The notes: generated by a model not told the origin, from the letters alone. Shown: positions 1 through 12,840, counted from the stretch's first letter. The stretch: DNA of 64,000 nt from Cyprinodon diabolis (GCA_030533445.1 CM060072.1:23057267-23121266), one strand, 5' to 3'. A program made the numbers and translations.

Positions 1-640
1 GAAGGACTTAAAGGAAGTGCACGCTACTCTGGAGCTACTTACTCAGAACACCTTAGTATAAACAGCTGTAAACCTTCTTTACATCCAATTCAAACTCATG
101 AGGGCCAAACAACCCAGTGAACTTCCCAACAACTCTGCAAAGGTTAAAAATATGCTGCCCCTCCTGAATCAGATGGGCCTCATATGGTCTGAACCATCAG
201 TCTAAAATGCAAAATAAAGAAGCTTTAAGCAAAGTTGAAAGTAGGAGAAAAAGTCTCACAAAAATGTGCAGTTAAATACTGATACTGTGAAGGACAAATG
301 ATCAAAGGCAACAAAATATTAAAACATTATCTATTTGACTTATTCACATGCTTTCAAATACTAAGTTTTTAGGTAGTAGAAGTGCACAAAAAAAAGTCTA
401 CATCATGAGCAACAGGTATTTCTGGCCTTATACGGCAACATACCACATCATTCAATTTCCAGTGTTTATTGGTTTTCCCATCACTTTTGAAAACACAACT
501 GTTTAAATTTGATGACTGACCGATATAAAAAACTTTAAATGACCAAACTAAATAAAAAGCATCAAAGACAAAAATGAAAATGTTAAACAATTTTAGTAGA
601 TTTGTACAGCTATGGTATGCTTTCTTTTACAGTACATCAG
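1..640. other. Intergenic, nothing recognised
   Basis: AT-rich DNA with no exon-like open frame bounded by splice signals and no repeat I can name. The longest open frame (369-590, minus strand) has no recognisable protein features and looks like chance. Confidence 0.5.
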
Positions 641-689
641 TAGACATGTAATAAGATGGTAATAACATAGCAAGTTACAGTATAGCGCA

Positions 690-875
690 AGAAAAAGGTT
701 ACAAGAAAAAAGAATGTCCTTTGTCCATAAGGTGTAGATGTACCACAGAGTCTTGTCCGGAGGAGTTTGCTCCTCTGTGTTGGGTCATGTGCCTGTGGAA
801 AGGTTGTTTGGTTTCTCCAATATAAAGATGAGTGCATTCCTCACTGCATTGAACTGCATACACTACTCAGCTCAT
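690..875 (-). mobile_element. Penelope-like retroelement fragment, GIY-YIG endonuclease domain
   Basis: Read on the minus strand from about 868 down to 700, in the frame with a codon at 837-839, the sequence gives VYAVQC, then CTHLYIGETKQPFHRHM, then a region rich in His, Ser and Gly. This is the two-part GIY...YIG nuclease signature (here VVY-like and LYIGET) found at the C-terminus of vertebrate Penelope-like elements. An in-frame TGA lies just upstream of the first half, and no reverse transcriptase is attached, so this is a dead 5'-truncated fragment. The domain is seen directly; the family assignment rests on known Penelope architecture. Confidence 0.75.
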
Positions 876-1034
876 ATTTGGTCTGGGGGTTTTATCTTTA
901 TTATGCACTAGCCTCTGTCTAAGGGTCTGGTTAGGTTTGAGATGTACTGGGATTTTGTGTTTGGAGAAAATCCTCTTGAGTTTTTCAGAGACTCCAGCAA
1001 CACATATGATGGTGATGTTTTTGCATTTAATCAG

Positions 1035-1668
1035 AGTCAGAATCAGAATTCTTTATTTTGTCATTGCTTCACAGGGGTGCAACGTAATTTCTCAAAAAAA
1101 AAAAAAAAAAAACAGTGCAGGCAATTAGTGCAAATTTAAAAGAAAATAAATACGAAAAAGTCTAAAAAAAAGAGGATGGCTGCGGGCTCTCCTGAGGCAG
1201 CGGGTACAGGTTATTGCACGTGAGGTAGCATATTGCATTTAGTGTTACTGTCATTATTGATAGTTACAGTTGTTACAGTGTACATGAGGCGTTCAGGGCA
1301 ACAACAGCTCTAGGAAAGAAGCTGTTTTTCAGTCTGGTTGTTTTTGTCCTTATTGCCCTGAAACGTCTCCCAGATGGGAGCAGTTCAAAAAGATGGTGAC
1401 CGGGGTGTGAGGAGTCCCTGATGATGCTGCGGGCTCTCCTGAGGCAGCGGGTGGAGTAAATCTCCTCCAGGGAGGGGAGAGGGCAGCCAGTCAGTCTTTG
1501 GGCGATGTTGATGACCCGTTGGAGCTGCTTCTTCTCTGCTGCAGTGCAGCTGGAGAACCACAGCGAGATGCCGCAGCTTAGCACCGACTCCACAGTGCAG
1601 CGGTAGAAGGTCCGCAGCAACTCTGGTCGTAGGTTGTTCTTCCTGCTGCGTGTCACTGCCTCTGACAT
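1035..1668 (-). mobile_element. LINE (L2-like) 3' end with C-terminal reverse-transcriptase ORF
   Basis: The minus-strand frame 1668-1273 encodes 131 residues of the ORF2 tail: a core ending SVLSCGISLWFSS, a segment with QRLTGCPLPSLEEIY, then SHPGHHLFELLPSGRRFRAI and TTRLKNSFFPRAVVALN. The sequence downstream on that strand (1272-1035) reads as a 3' UTR ending in an AATAAAGAATTCTGATTCTGA-type terminus, as in fish L2/CR1-like LINEs. The catalytic FADD region is missing, so the copy is 5' truncated. The frame is intact over nearly 400 bases, which suggests a fairly young insertion. An A-run at 1094-1112 (T-run in the LINE sense) interrupts the UTR. Confidence 0.75.
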
Positions 1669-1956
1669 AGGTATGCACGTCTTAAAATATAAAATATTTT
1701 TTACTTTTCTTTTATTTAAAATATAAAATATATTTTACAGTTTTGATTTATTGCTTAACCAGTAGACAAAAAAGAAGTAGACAATAATCTTAAACTATCC
1801 TAAATTTGATTTATTGACCATTCAATCAATTAACACCTTCAATTGAATAAAAATAAATGACAAAGGACAAAGTGAATGCTTGGCTCAAGCTATTTCATCA
1901 TCTGATATTAGAGTTGTTTTTCCGGATCCTTCAGTTATAATGATAAAAAACATACA
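1669..1956. other. Intergenic AT-rich stretch
   Basis: Between the LINE fragment and the hAT element lies AT-rich sequence with no gene or named repeat. Confidence 0.4.
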
Positions 1957-1964
1957 GTATGGAG

Positions 1965-2917
1965 TAGGCCTGGGCGATATAGAAAAAAAGCTTATCGATA
2001 AAAAAAAATGCATATTGATCGATATCGATAATTATTGAAAAGATTTGAAACCATATTTTATGTGCAGCTCTGCCTGGACTTTTTGTAATATTGCTAAATG
2101 ATTTAATTTTAATATAAAACACAAACACAGACTTCGAATTAAATCTTTATTTAACCAACTTTTTTAACCATAACAGAATTGTTTTAAAGAAAAATAACTT
2201 AAGAGACCTGGGTTATGTTATTAAATACTGACTAAGAATAAACTAAAGTGACCAGAAAAGTTGGGGGCAAATAAATAAATGCCCCCCCACCGCCGCCGCC
2301 GCCCCCGTTTCCTGCTTTAACCTGAGTTATTACTTTGAAGTTTCTGGCCCCTCAGCACTTTTCTCTCAATTGTTAGAACTACGTGGGAAACTGCCCAGAA
2401 CTGAAAATATATATATATTTTCCCGAAGATTCCTCGGAGGAGAGCCGCGCCGGGGCCTACACAGCTCGTACTCCTGCGGGTGTGAGCGGCTGAGATGATA
2501 AAAAAAAAAGAAGTTGGTTGTGTTATCAGACTTCGTTTTCACTGGTTCCCGACACATTTTACAGATGACTGTGGTTTGTTTTTTGTCCGACTTGCCATGA
2601 CCGAAATACTGCCAGACTGCCGAACTACAAAAACCCTTCTTTGAAACAATTTCCTCCGACTCTCCTTGCTGCGACATCTTCACGTGCTCGGTGTTGTGGT
2701 TTGAGAGGGCGGCGCTTGGTGACGGCGTGCCTGGGTCCGCGATTGTGATTGGTTGGGAGGAAGCAGTGACTAGCATAAACCTACATGCTAGGCTACAATG
2801 AGAAGGAAGGAAAACTGCGTTTCTTTTTTATCGAACTTTTATCGACACTCTTTTTTTCTATTGCGCCACACGTCTATCGATCGATATATATCGTTATTGA
2901 ATTATCGCCCAGCCCTA
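1965..2917 (-). mobile_element. hAT-superfamily non-autonomous element with 8-bp target duplication
   Basis: The left end reads TAGGCCTGGGCGATAT; the reverse complement of the right end reads TAGGGCTGGGCGATAAT, so the termini are inverted repeats with about one mismatch. The element is flanked by identical 8-bp copies GTATGGAG (1957-1964 and 2918-2925), the duplication length expected for hAT. Both subterminal zones are packed with ATCGATA-type motifs, typical of hAT transposase-binding regions. At 953 bp it is far too short for a full transposase; the only coding content is a BED finger on the minus strand. Ends and duplication are seen directly; mobility is inferred. Confidence 0.88.
2366..2776 (-). 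pseudogene. BED zinc-finger ORF of the hAT element
   Basis: A 136-codon frame inside the hAT element. After a Ser/Pro-rich N-terminus it contains VWQYFGHG, then CKMC, then HLSRSH, which together make a BED-type zinc finger (aromatic W-YF core, CxxC, HxxxxH). BED fingers form the N-terminal DNA-binding domain of hAT and ZBED transposases. No RNase-H-like catalytic core or dimerisation region follows, so the protein could bind DNA at most. A run of Phe codons from an A/T homopolymer sits between the two metal-ligand pairs, and it may be a slippage insertion that spoils the finger. Best read as a relic first exon. Confidence 0.7.
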
Positions 2918-2925
2918 GTATGGAG

Positions 2926-5480
2926 TCATACAGGCATCCACTTTAATTACAAACACAAATAAAAAATAATGAGCTTGAATTATAACTTAAAGACAGAATC
3001 TTTAATTAACTTTTTTTTGTCTTTGATTTGGAAATAAAGGAAAAAGGAAAAAAAAACAGTTAATTACAGTTTTGGACTTAAATATAACACATTTTTTCTT
3101 TCAGTATCAGACTTCTGAGAGTTCAATCTGAAAAACTCACATGGAAAGAAAAGACAATTAGAAGAATTTTATTGATACAATTACTTTAGTTTTTGGCGCT
3201 CAGACCTCGGCAGGAAACATAGCACTGAATGTTGTTTGATATGCATGAACAGGAGTAAAGAACAGAGATCTTTCCCCCTTGGCTTGAAACTGTTGGTGCA
3301 GTGGAGATAGAGGAAGTTGGTCAGTCAGTTGTTGGCGAGACGGTATGCTTGAGCTGTATATAGCTGATACTAGAGGTTCACTCAGGGACCTGGAAGATGG
3401 AAGTACAGCTTGGTTAACACAGGTTTCAAGAACCAGTCCGGGATGAGCAAGCATGAAGCGACAGTGGAGAGGAAAAAAATCCACATTGGGAAGAAACCTC
3501 TGGCAGAACCAGGCAACATGGTGGTATTCTGCAGGACTGGTTGAAATGAGACAGGTAACGCAGTAAGAGTCCGGGAGGAATGAAACTCTGATGAAGCTTT
3601 AGCTACGATGCTTGAGGGCCTGGAGTTGGGTTGAAACTAGCCATCAGAATTCAAGTCGGATATAGCGCAACCACTGCCTGCGCTTCTGTAGCAGATGGAG
3701 AGTGATTGGAAACCTTTTAAGATTAACTCTGGATGCTGATTGGGCTTTTATGGTTGTGTGGTTCAAAGCTTGTTCGCTTGTGTCGGAGGAAGATGAAGGT
3801 GAGTAATCAGGTTATTCAGTTGAATTCTGCCTAGGCTCTATGTTATTAATATGAAGGTGTTTGGTTTCCAACTTCAGGGGGAAAGAAAAAGGAGAAAGAT
3901 GGGGGAAAAAATACTATAATTGACAACATCTCTCAATAATAGTTATTCCATCAATATAAGTTGTTTCGCTGAGAGTTTTGTGGCCTTTTTTGGTTAAACT
4001 AGGGATTCTCTGCAGGCAAAACCAAATGTTAAGCCAGAAATTTAGATATTGAATTTAAACAAAAATATATTTTCCTTCTTTATTTTTAATCAAAATTTTT
4101 TAGGTTTTTCTCATTTGTAGCAACTTAAACCTGGCCCAATGGAAGTGCAACTGTTTTTTTTTTCTGTTTTCATTTTCATTCCAGTTGTGTGAAAATGTTA
4201 TTGCTTTTCCATTTGGAGCTTAGCTTCTCAAAAGGTTACAGCTACCAGGAAACCAGATTGAAAACTAAAAGCATTTGTTTTGCTATGAGAAATTTCAAGG
4301 ACATTATGGTTGTGAAAAAGTCAGATTTCATATTACGTTCGCTCCACAAAGTTTGTGTGTTTGTTGTAGACCATTTGACATATCAGTGTCGGTTAACTCA
4401 GCCGTACCAACATCTATAAAACTGTTCCACTGAGCCACAGTGGGTCAAAGCCTTTACTTTGTGAGCCACATAAAATCAAAGCAATTTTGAACCTGAGAGC
4501 AGCATATTAATAATAAATGCTCAAAAATGTTATTTTTACCTGCTAAACAATTCAGTTAAGGTGTGGAAATAAGTAGTTCTGAATGCAATGAAAGAAAAAA
4601 AAAACACAGGTATGCAACTTGGTTTAAGGGTACAGTTTTGTCTTTAACAGCATGTTTGCTACAAACTGTGAAAATATACATTTTCCCTACTAATATTTAC
4701 ATTAATGTTCCTTCCTTACTTGGAGATTTGTGTCCGTTATTAGATCAGTTATGGTATTCTTTGACATGCTTTTGGTATACTTTGGAACAGACCGGGTTCC
4801 TCTTTTATGGTCCGTAGTTTTGCCATACGGTTAAGGAATGGGTCATTCCGATGTTACCCATTCCCAAATATTTTTCCTCTTCTAAAGTAAAGGAGTCAAA
4901 CCCATTTTTATATCAGGCGCTCATAAAGTAAACTTAATAAAAGGGTTGCAGCTATATAAACACTTTTGGATTTATTCATCTCATTTTCAAACACCACATT
5001 GCTCTGGTATTATGAATTTGAATTTATGAACTTTGCATTCAGTACTTCAAAATTACATATCCCCCTACTTTATGACATGATTTACCTTTTTTGACTCTTG
5101 ATTGCCAGATAAATCTCATTGATGAGCCAGATTTGGTCGATTGTGGCTTAACCCCAGATATTCTATTACATTATACGTAGACTTTTCTACATTTTTATTC
5201 CGGCCTTTGATTCAGATTTTTAGGTTATTTAATCTGTTACATATTTTCTTTAGTAATGCATGAATGTGTTCCACTTGACTTTTCATTTTGCTGCAGAAGC
5301 AGCCATTCAAAATCGTCCTTTCCAGTCAAACGCCACTTCCCTGCGATATCCACAACTAGTGAAAACTAGTGTAATTGGATGAGTCATATAACGCAAACAT
5401 TGGTTAGCTAAAGGAAATCATCAGAAGCAAGCAGGTGTTCTTCAAACTGTAGACGTGAATTGTCTATGCCATGCTACTTG
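2926..5480. other. Intergenic; possible unclassified repeat near 3160-3720
   Basis: No gene was recognised. The stretch at about 3160-3720 is more GC-rich than its surroundings and may be an old repeat, but I cannot name a family. The remainder is AT-rich with chance open frames only. Confidence 0.35.
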
Positions 5481-5494
5481 TAATGATCTCAGAA

Positions 5495-6119
5495 TGTAGG
5501 ACCCAGAATTCGAGGCGAGGCAGGCAGTGGGAAAGTTCAAAGCGTTTATTTAGCAGGACAGGTGCGTGGGACTGCTCGTCTGCTGCAGGGCGGATCTCTG
5601 CAGAAAGGGGAGAATACAGGTCAGTGACTGGATATGGGGCTTAGCACGACTTGGAGCAAAGTCACTGACCTGATTCAAAGTTCAGTCCGATCGCGGAGCT
5701 TTGACCGCAGTTGCGGCGGGAGACGCCCCCAGAGTTCCTAGAGAGCGCGCAGCAGACGCCGAGCAGCAACAGAGTCCAGAAGGGAAATCCAAGGCCGAAG
5801 TCAGAAGACAGTTGCAGGTTCAGAAGCCGGTAGAATCCAGGATCAGACAGGACAAACAGAGCAGACAAGGGCAAGACAAAAACTCGAAATCCTCAGGGCA
5901 GAAACTGGTCAATATCAGGGAAACAGGCAGACTACAGATTGCTAGGGAACGTATCACAAAAACACAAGAATAACCTGGCGCTGATGGGAGGCAAATACAC
6001 AACTTAAATAGTAGAGGAACCAGGTGGAAATGATCGGCGATAATGAGCCACAGAACCAATTAGACAGGAAAGCAAGGAGCAAAGGAAAAAACCAAACCAT
6101 CAGCGCCAAGATCATGACA
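5495..6119 (-). mobile_element. Interspersed repeat with LTR-like layout (copy 1)
   Basis: On the minus strand the repeat begins TGTCATGATCTTGGCGCTGA, has a CTATTTAAG TATA-like box, and carries AAATAAACG near its end, which lies at about 5495 (CCTACA). TG...CA ends, an internal TATA box and a late polyadenylation signal are the layout of a solo LTR. A related repeat with the same start lies on the plus strand at 19439. I found no matching short target duplication, so the class stays uncertain. Confidence 0.5.
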
Positions 6120-6264
6120 CTACTATGTTGGATTCAGAAAAAGATGTTGAAATGTCTGAAAGGTCGGACACAGGCGAGAGCGTATCGGGAGATGGAGACG
6201 GTGACCAACAAGACCTCCCTCATCCTCGGCCCTATCTCAGAAATATTGGCATCTGGTTGTTTTT

Positions 6265-6430
6265 TAAAAGGTTTCTTTATACTTTTATACTTTAAGTAGT
6301 TTTTGGAGCACATACTTTTTCACTTTTACTTGAGTAAAGAGGTCACGTTGATACTTCAACTTCTACCAGAGTGTTTTTAAACTGCAGTATCTATACTTCA
6401 ACTTGAGTAACAAATGTGTGTACTTAAGAC
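6265..6430 (+). repeat. Interspersed repeat related to 16872-17055
   Basis: Contains the phrases TACTTTAAGTAGTTTTTG, TTTTACTTGAGTAAA, ACTTCTACCAGAGTGTTTTTAAA and CAACTTGAGTAACA in that order. The same ordered phrases occur in the same orientation at 16872-17055. This is a dispersed teleost repeat, probably a DNA-transposon derivative; class not determined. Confidence 0.55.
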
Positions 6431-6660
6431 ACCAATGGTTAATACTGTACTGAAACACCTAAGGTGGATTAAGATGCCTCCTGGGAACCCGAGTTTAGGA
6501 GGTTTTAACTGCACTTCCCACTGAGAGAAGGACCAGGACTCCATGTACCGACAAAATATATTCAGTCTGGCTTCTGCTGGCCAGGGCAATCAAAAATTCA
6601 CATCAAGCAATGGGATATCTGGTTTTCATGGTCCAAGGTCAGGTTAGAAAAACCTGCTAG

Positions 6661-6772
6661 ATGGATGGATGGATGGATGGATGGATGGATGGATGGATGG
6701 ATGGATGGATGGATGGATGGATGGATGGATGGATGGATGGATGAATGGATGGATGGATGGATGGATGGATGG
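6661..6772 (+). repeat. (ATGG)n microsatellite
   Basis: About 28 ATGG units with a single ATGA interruption. Its minus-strand frame translates as a Pro-Ser-Ile-His repeat, an artefact. Confidence 0.95.
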
Positions 6773-7832
6773 GGGATATAGCTGTGCACCCAGTTCTTGT
6801 TAATCAGAATCATTGAAATTGTTCTTTGTAACATCATGTTCACATTAAGAACAAAAAATGTTAATAGATTTTTAAAGCCCAAACATATTTAAACCGTTAC
6901 AACAATGGTGAATGTTTGTAAACTTCTGACCTAAACTGCAACTGATGTAACCTACTTGTACACTTGGCCCCTATCGAACAGCTTCTTGAATAGACTATAA
7001 ATATAATGAGGAAATCCTGTGTTGTTTTTTGTGTGTTCTAGTTTTAAATACTAATAATAGTTGGAAAGTTCAAACAAAATAAACCCAACCAACTGGTTCG
7101 AAATAAAAAGAACACTCTCTCCACAACACGTATGACTGTCATGATACATGATAGGAAATGTGTGCTGAATTTCAAACAAAGTCCATTTCAGAGGTGTGAC
7201 TGTTTCAAAGCTCTGTTTGAACACTCACACTTCAGAGGTTAGAAACCCTGCATGGTTTGCTATCAATGTTGAACACAAAAACTAGACATTCTATCAATTT
7301 TCTGTCTTATCCTTGAATCGTTATTTCAGTCCTTCTAGGCCATTTACCTTGTGTACTCAAAATATTTCTGATAATGAAGGTCAACCATGTACTCACCATG
7401 TTTTTTTTTTGTAAGGTTGACTTTTTGTCACACTTGAATAACCAAGGCTGGTTAAGTCCCTGATCGAAAGTTAATTATTTTCATTCAAGTGATTTTCTGC
7501 CTGCAAACCCTGGGCCCATGTGGTAACATGGAAGTCGTTTTTTACTGCCTTCTAAAAATAAAGTGATTTAATAATTATTTCAGGTAGGATGTTGCTTGCT
7601 GATCTAATGTTGACTTGTTACCTTGTTTTCTTTAGTTTTGTTTTTTTGCCCTCCCCTTAGAGGCAATGCTCAAGCAGTGGCCTTCATAAATATTCATACC
7701 TATTGAAGTTTTTTTCCTACTTTGTCACTACAGTCCTTCCAGAATGTCTGTTTTGACCTAAAATCACACATTTGTGGCATTTTTAAAGAGTTGCTGGCAG
7801 ATTTAATAGCAATAAAGAAGTTAAAACCAGCC
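6773..7832. other. Intergenic, nothing recognised
   Basis: AT-rich sequence with homopolymer runs, no exon-like frames and no repeat family I can name. Confidence 0.45.
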
Positions 7833-7955
7833 CTGCGATGGACTGCCGACCTGTCCAGGGTGTACCCCACCTCTCGCCCATTAACTGCTGGAGATAGGCA
7901 CCAGCACCCCTCGCAACCCCACTTGGGACAACCGTGTCAGATAATGGATGGATGG
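7832..7955 (+). mobile_element. 5'-truncated tRNA-SINE, tail only
   Basis: Carries the 3' body CGATGGACTGCCGACCTGTC ... GGAGATAGGCACCAGCACCC and ends at TCAGATAATGGATGGATGG. It matches the 3' half of the full-length copy at 13442-13800 nearly base for base. The tRNA-like head is missing. Confidence 0.75.
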
Positions 7956-8989
7956 AAGTTAAAACCAACTTAACTTTACAACGAAGGAGAGACCCATAGT
8001 ATGACCACACAGCAAGGGAGGAATGAAAGTCTCCTGATCCTCACTACTGAAAAACTGCAGCCTTTTTTCTGCTACTGCAATAAAAATTAAATCCACCTCA
8101 ATGCCTTACACTCATTTTGACCAGGAGAGCAAACAAAAGTGGAGGATTTTGCAGGTGTTTTGGGATTTAATAATTTTTATAAAGACAGTGGGAAGGAAAT
8201 CAATAATATATAGAGAACTGGTGTCTTGCTTTATCAAACCAAGTCACAGCTTTAGTATTCCAGCTTTTATTGTATAACCTTGGTATTTTTTTAACCCAGT
8301 ACCTTGTTTTTATGGAATGGTTATGCAACGTCTATCCCAAAAATAACACTAATAATAAGATTAATCGGTGTGGTTTAGTCTCCTGTCCTGACCAATTATT
8401 GATTTTTGTTGTAATGTAAGAGGGTGAAACACCACAGCCTACTAGAGGAAATGGGGTGCTTATCTGCGGAGCAGAGAGCTACTTTTTGCAATAAAATATT
8501 GAAAGGCCCATATTAGAAGAAAGCCCTCAGGACTTAAGTAAAGCGCACACATTATTGAGCGTTCTATCTGGGATTCAGCCACAGAACAAGAACGCAAAAC
8601 GCTCAGACACCAGCTTACAAGACAGTCGTGGCTTGTGCGGTTAAGACTGAACTCCAGACAGATAACTTATTGATATAAGAAGGTTACTGCATATCCAAGA
8701 ACATTAAGTACCAGTGTATAACAAGTATATTACTGGTCTTAAGACTGTTGTTGTATTGCTGGTCAAAATCTTAAATGAAATAGACAGTCAGAAAATCAAT
8801 ACTTATCTCCTTCAAATACAGTATTTAGTGGCCCTACCTGGGATAAGATTACTGTTAATGTATCTCAGATAATAAAGTAAAAAACTTTTATGTCCTTTAA
8901 ATTCCACATCACAGAGGCTTCTAGAATTTCCTTATTTCATCTCCATAATATTGCAAAAAAATGAAAATATCTTATCCAGGTGATGCTGT

Positions 8990-9535
8990 GATGCTGAGAA
9001 ACTATTCCATGCACTTTTTACTTCAAAAAAGTGCCGGCCTGGAGTTATGACAGGCAGCCACAGGCTGCTACGCTCTGCCCCTTCCATTCATTCAGCTAGC
9101 TATCTGAATCGTTCTATTCCATTTCGAGAGCGAGATCATCTGTGGTAGTAGCACTAGACATCTTCCAGGCATGTGAGTAAAACTGACAGCAGTTCAGTGG
9201 ACAGGATGAAGGAAAGGTAGCCGGCGCGCAGAGATGATGTCATACACACTCCGCTTTGTTTTTAAAAGATATAAATATAAATAATATAACCGCAGATGTC
9301 TGGGGGACAGTGATTCGCCTACATGTTATGAATGCTGGCGTACTATAAAGAATACATACTGAACAGTTTAGTTTGTGCCTTCAAGTCGTTTGCCCATAGG
9401 AAGACGTTACATGGAACGGAATATCTTCAGAACGGCTCCTATTTACACAAAACTAATATGGGTGAGTAGAACATGATGTAATAACATAAAATCAAGGGCC
9501 CAATGTAAAAAAAAATGGCGTTCCCCTTTAAGATG
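8990..9535. repeat. Putative DNA-transposon-derived repeat
   Basis: The right end reads GGGTGAGTAGAACATGATGT ... GCGTTCCCCTTTAAGATG, resembling the common teleost MITE terminus of the form GGGTGAGTA...CCCTTTAA. It resembles the end of the repeat near 16860. The left boundary is not defined. Confidence 0.4.
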
Positions 9536-9594
9536 ACATATGATGTGAATTGGTACTATATAAATACACAGAATGGAATTGAATCTGACAGTCA

Positions 9595-9762
9595 TGTATT
9601 TGATTGTGGGAAGAAGCCAAAGTACTGGAAAGAAGAAGAACGCACAGGTGGAACATGCAAACTCCTAGCAGATAGACCGTGGGCTGATGATCAAACCCTG
9701 AATGTTCTTGCTGCAAGGGAGCAGTGCTAGAATAAGGGCACCACTGTGCAGCCGTAGAATAT
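9595..9762 (-). mobile_element. tRNA-derived SINE, 5' part
   Basis: On the minus strand the sequence starts GGCTGCACAGTGGTGCCC, has a box-B-like GGTTTGATCA, and continues into the TTTGCATGTTC body shared with the copy at 13442-13800. It diverges from a functional Pol III promoter, and the 3' RTE-like tail is absent. Confidence 0.65.
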
Positions 9763-12700
9763 TACATGTAGCCAATAACTTCATTTTTTTTAATACAGGA
9801 ATGTGGGTTTGGTAAATTACATCTTTAACATCTGCCTTTTATTTTAAAAAAATGTAAATTGATTTTGTTATTCTAAATAAGTAAATGTAATCACATTTTC
9901 TTGGCTTAGTGGTGGCTTAATAAAATATGCAAGAAAGTCTAAAACACAAATAATTTTTTTAAAATATATAATCTTCTAAATGTTTTTGCAGCTGTACAAT
10001 GATGGTTATTTCTGTTTAACACTTGTTGTAGCAGGACTGACATCTCCCCCAGCAACAGTTTCATATTTATTCCAGGGAATCCTGAGGTGTCTTAAGGCCC
10101 TAAAGGACAAGAAGTCCCTCCTGTTAACTTTTGGGCTGTCTCTGGGTCTTCTCTCATTAGCCTGCGGCCTGCAAAGAGAAGCATTCAGATTGCATCCTAA
10201 TCAAAAGCCCAAACCGTTTTAACTGACTCTTTTTAATGTGGCTTTACCCCATGGTAGGATAACAAGGCTTCCCATTTTATCTCTAAGATTGAGCTAGGCT
10301 CTTTTTTTTTTTTTTTTGCCACTTTTTCTTTTTGGGGGAGGATCTATAAAGTCTAAAGTTCTGTTTATCATGCACTTAATATCCCATAGGAATATATATT
10401 CACTATGAAAAAAAGCTAAACAAAAAAACAAAGTGCCCTATGCATTACCATCCCACATTTGTCATATGCAAAACATCATGGCACCATGGGAAGAGGAATA
10501 AAAGAAGCTTGAATTTCTGAATCTTTGTTGTTGGAATACATTATACTCTTTATTTTAGATGCACTTGTTTAGGCGGCATAACTTTCATTTCCCTCAACAT
10601 TTGTCAGTAGCTGAAATGGGTATGATATGGCTTAAACAAAATAAAATCTAAAAAAGTAACACAATGTTAAAAGGTGTAAGTTAGGTATTAGATGGATGCA
10701 ATATGAAAAGCAATATTAGTTTACATTAAATATATGTCTTAAATTAGAATTAGAGGTATACAATATATAAACAAAACATACGGCAAATATCTGATATAAG
10801 AAGTATATGATACAGTACATAAGCTAAGCAAGGTTGATTTAATCAATTGCTGACTCATTGTCAACATTGACTGATTGATCCAGGATGTTTTGTCATACCC
10901 ATTTGGAATAAATTCAGTCAAAACTTAAAATGCTTACCTCCTTTTAGTATTATTTGGAGATGACTCTCTTATAAATAAAGGACTGCTGATCAAACAGTGG
11001 TCAGAGGGCCCGGTGGTGCCAGTGTAAGGTAGCTTTGCTTCTGTAAGTGAGTTCCAGGGCAGCTGTGGCTACAATGTGGCTTGCCATGATGGTGTGTAGG
11101 TGTGAGTGGGTGGATGTATGTGAATGCGTAAATTCCACAGATCAAGACAAGCTTTTTAAGGTATTTCCTTTAAATCTCAACTATAATTCCTACTGTAAAG
11201 TTAACATCTCACCTAATTTCTCCTTGTGCATTTCAGGAGAAACACGAAAATAGAAACAAAATAGAAACTAAAATGAGCCTGAGATGAGAAATATGAGAAA
11301 TACAAATATGTCTCATGAGTTATAGGAGAGCAAGCTTTGGGATGTAACATTTTCCTCTGGGTGGTTATGGAACAGATCCTAGCACAAGAAAAAGCTACAA
11401 GCAAAACATTCAAGGTCATTCAAATCCAATTTTTATCTTTCTAATGCTGTGTTTAACCTTCAGAAACTCTAGAAGCCCAAATCCAATGAACTGCAACCAT
11501 GTTATTGGCTTGTTCATTATCTCTGTTTGGCCACTGAACAAGTGTACCTGATGTTGACGGTGACTTCTTAAGCACTGCGGCAGAGCACAGAGATTATACT
11601 ATAACATGACACATGGATGAAGAGGGAAAAAGAAATTATTGCAAGCACAAGTTGGTACCAAAAAACAAAGGAATTACTCAGCTGCAGATAAGTCATAAAA
11701 AACTAATTTATACAGATTACAGTAAAAATATTAATCTTTCCTTTTAGAAAAATTGGATTTGTTTTAGCCCCACGTGTATATATAATAGGGAACATCTGTT
11801 GCTGGTGTATAAATCTCTCTGTGTTCATTTGTAAGTGTAATTAATTAGCTGATAATGCTCACTTTTAATAGGTGCAGCTGCTGGCGTTGCCTCACTGTCA
11901 TCTGCAGAGCTGGCTTTCATTGGGATATTACCATATGCACCAGCAGGTGACAGCATTCCTTCTGTTTTGTGCCCACCCAAACTGTTGAGGAGTTCAAAGC
12001 CAAAATACTGTAAAGCATTTGACCTGAATTAAATATGTTGCAACATAAGCCTGTCCAGATCAAATCTGCAACTTACTACCAGAGAAAACAGCCATATAAG
12101 ATAATCAGATCTACTGTTTTACTAAGCTATTTCTTCCCCTTAAACATTTGACATTTTGTTGTGAGACAGCCTTATAGACCATAGTATATTCTTTGGTCTC
12201 TACTTGTCCAAACCACAGTTATAGCTGAAAGCTTTTTAGAGCATCTACTGTACAAGTAGTAACTGAAATATACTGTATTCCCTACTTTACTGCTAAATAG
12301 GAGAAAAAGTGTCTGCTCATCACATCAATTGACACAGAGTCCCAGCTGAGTTTAGAAATGGACTGTGAATGTATCTAAATCATTTCTCTGTAGTTTTGAC
12401 TGAAGGTTCCCAGTTATTTTTTTTATTTTCAGGTGGTTCACCTGAAAATAGAAAATAGCTATCCTGCATTTTTGGGGGGGATTTAATTCGATCCATCTTC
12501 TCCCTAAACCTTGACCAGGTTCTATCTCTCTGTTGAAGAAAAGCGTGATGATGCCTCCATTATGTTTTGTAGTGGGAATGTTTTGTTCAGGTTTATGTGT
12601 TGTATAAGATATCCACAACATAGGTTAAACGTTCTTTGTTACTTCTCCTCAAAGCTAAGGTGTATAAACTTTATTCATGGATATTCTTCCACCTGAGCTC

Positions 12701-12840
12701 GGGATCTAGACTACTCTGCCAGAGTTACCTAAACCTACCTTAAAGTTCTCCATAATTTCTCAACATGACCTGTCCAGTGTCTTCAATGGTCTTGATGATG
12801 CTGCGCTGTTTAGAAAATTGGTTCTGACCTCAGTAAGAGT
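9763..12840. other. Intergenic, no gene seen
   Basis: AT-rich DNA. The 80-codon frame at 9980-10222 and the others nearby lack splice signals or recognisable protein features. No repeat could be named. Confidence 0.45.
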
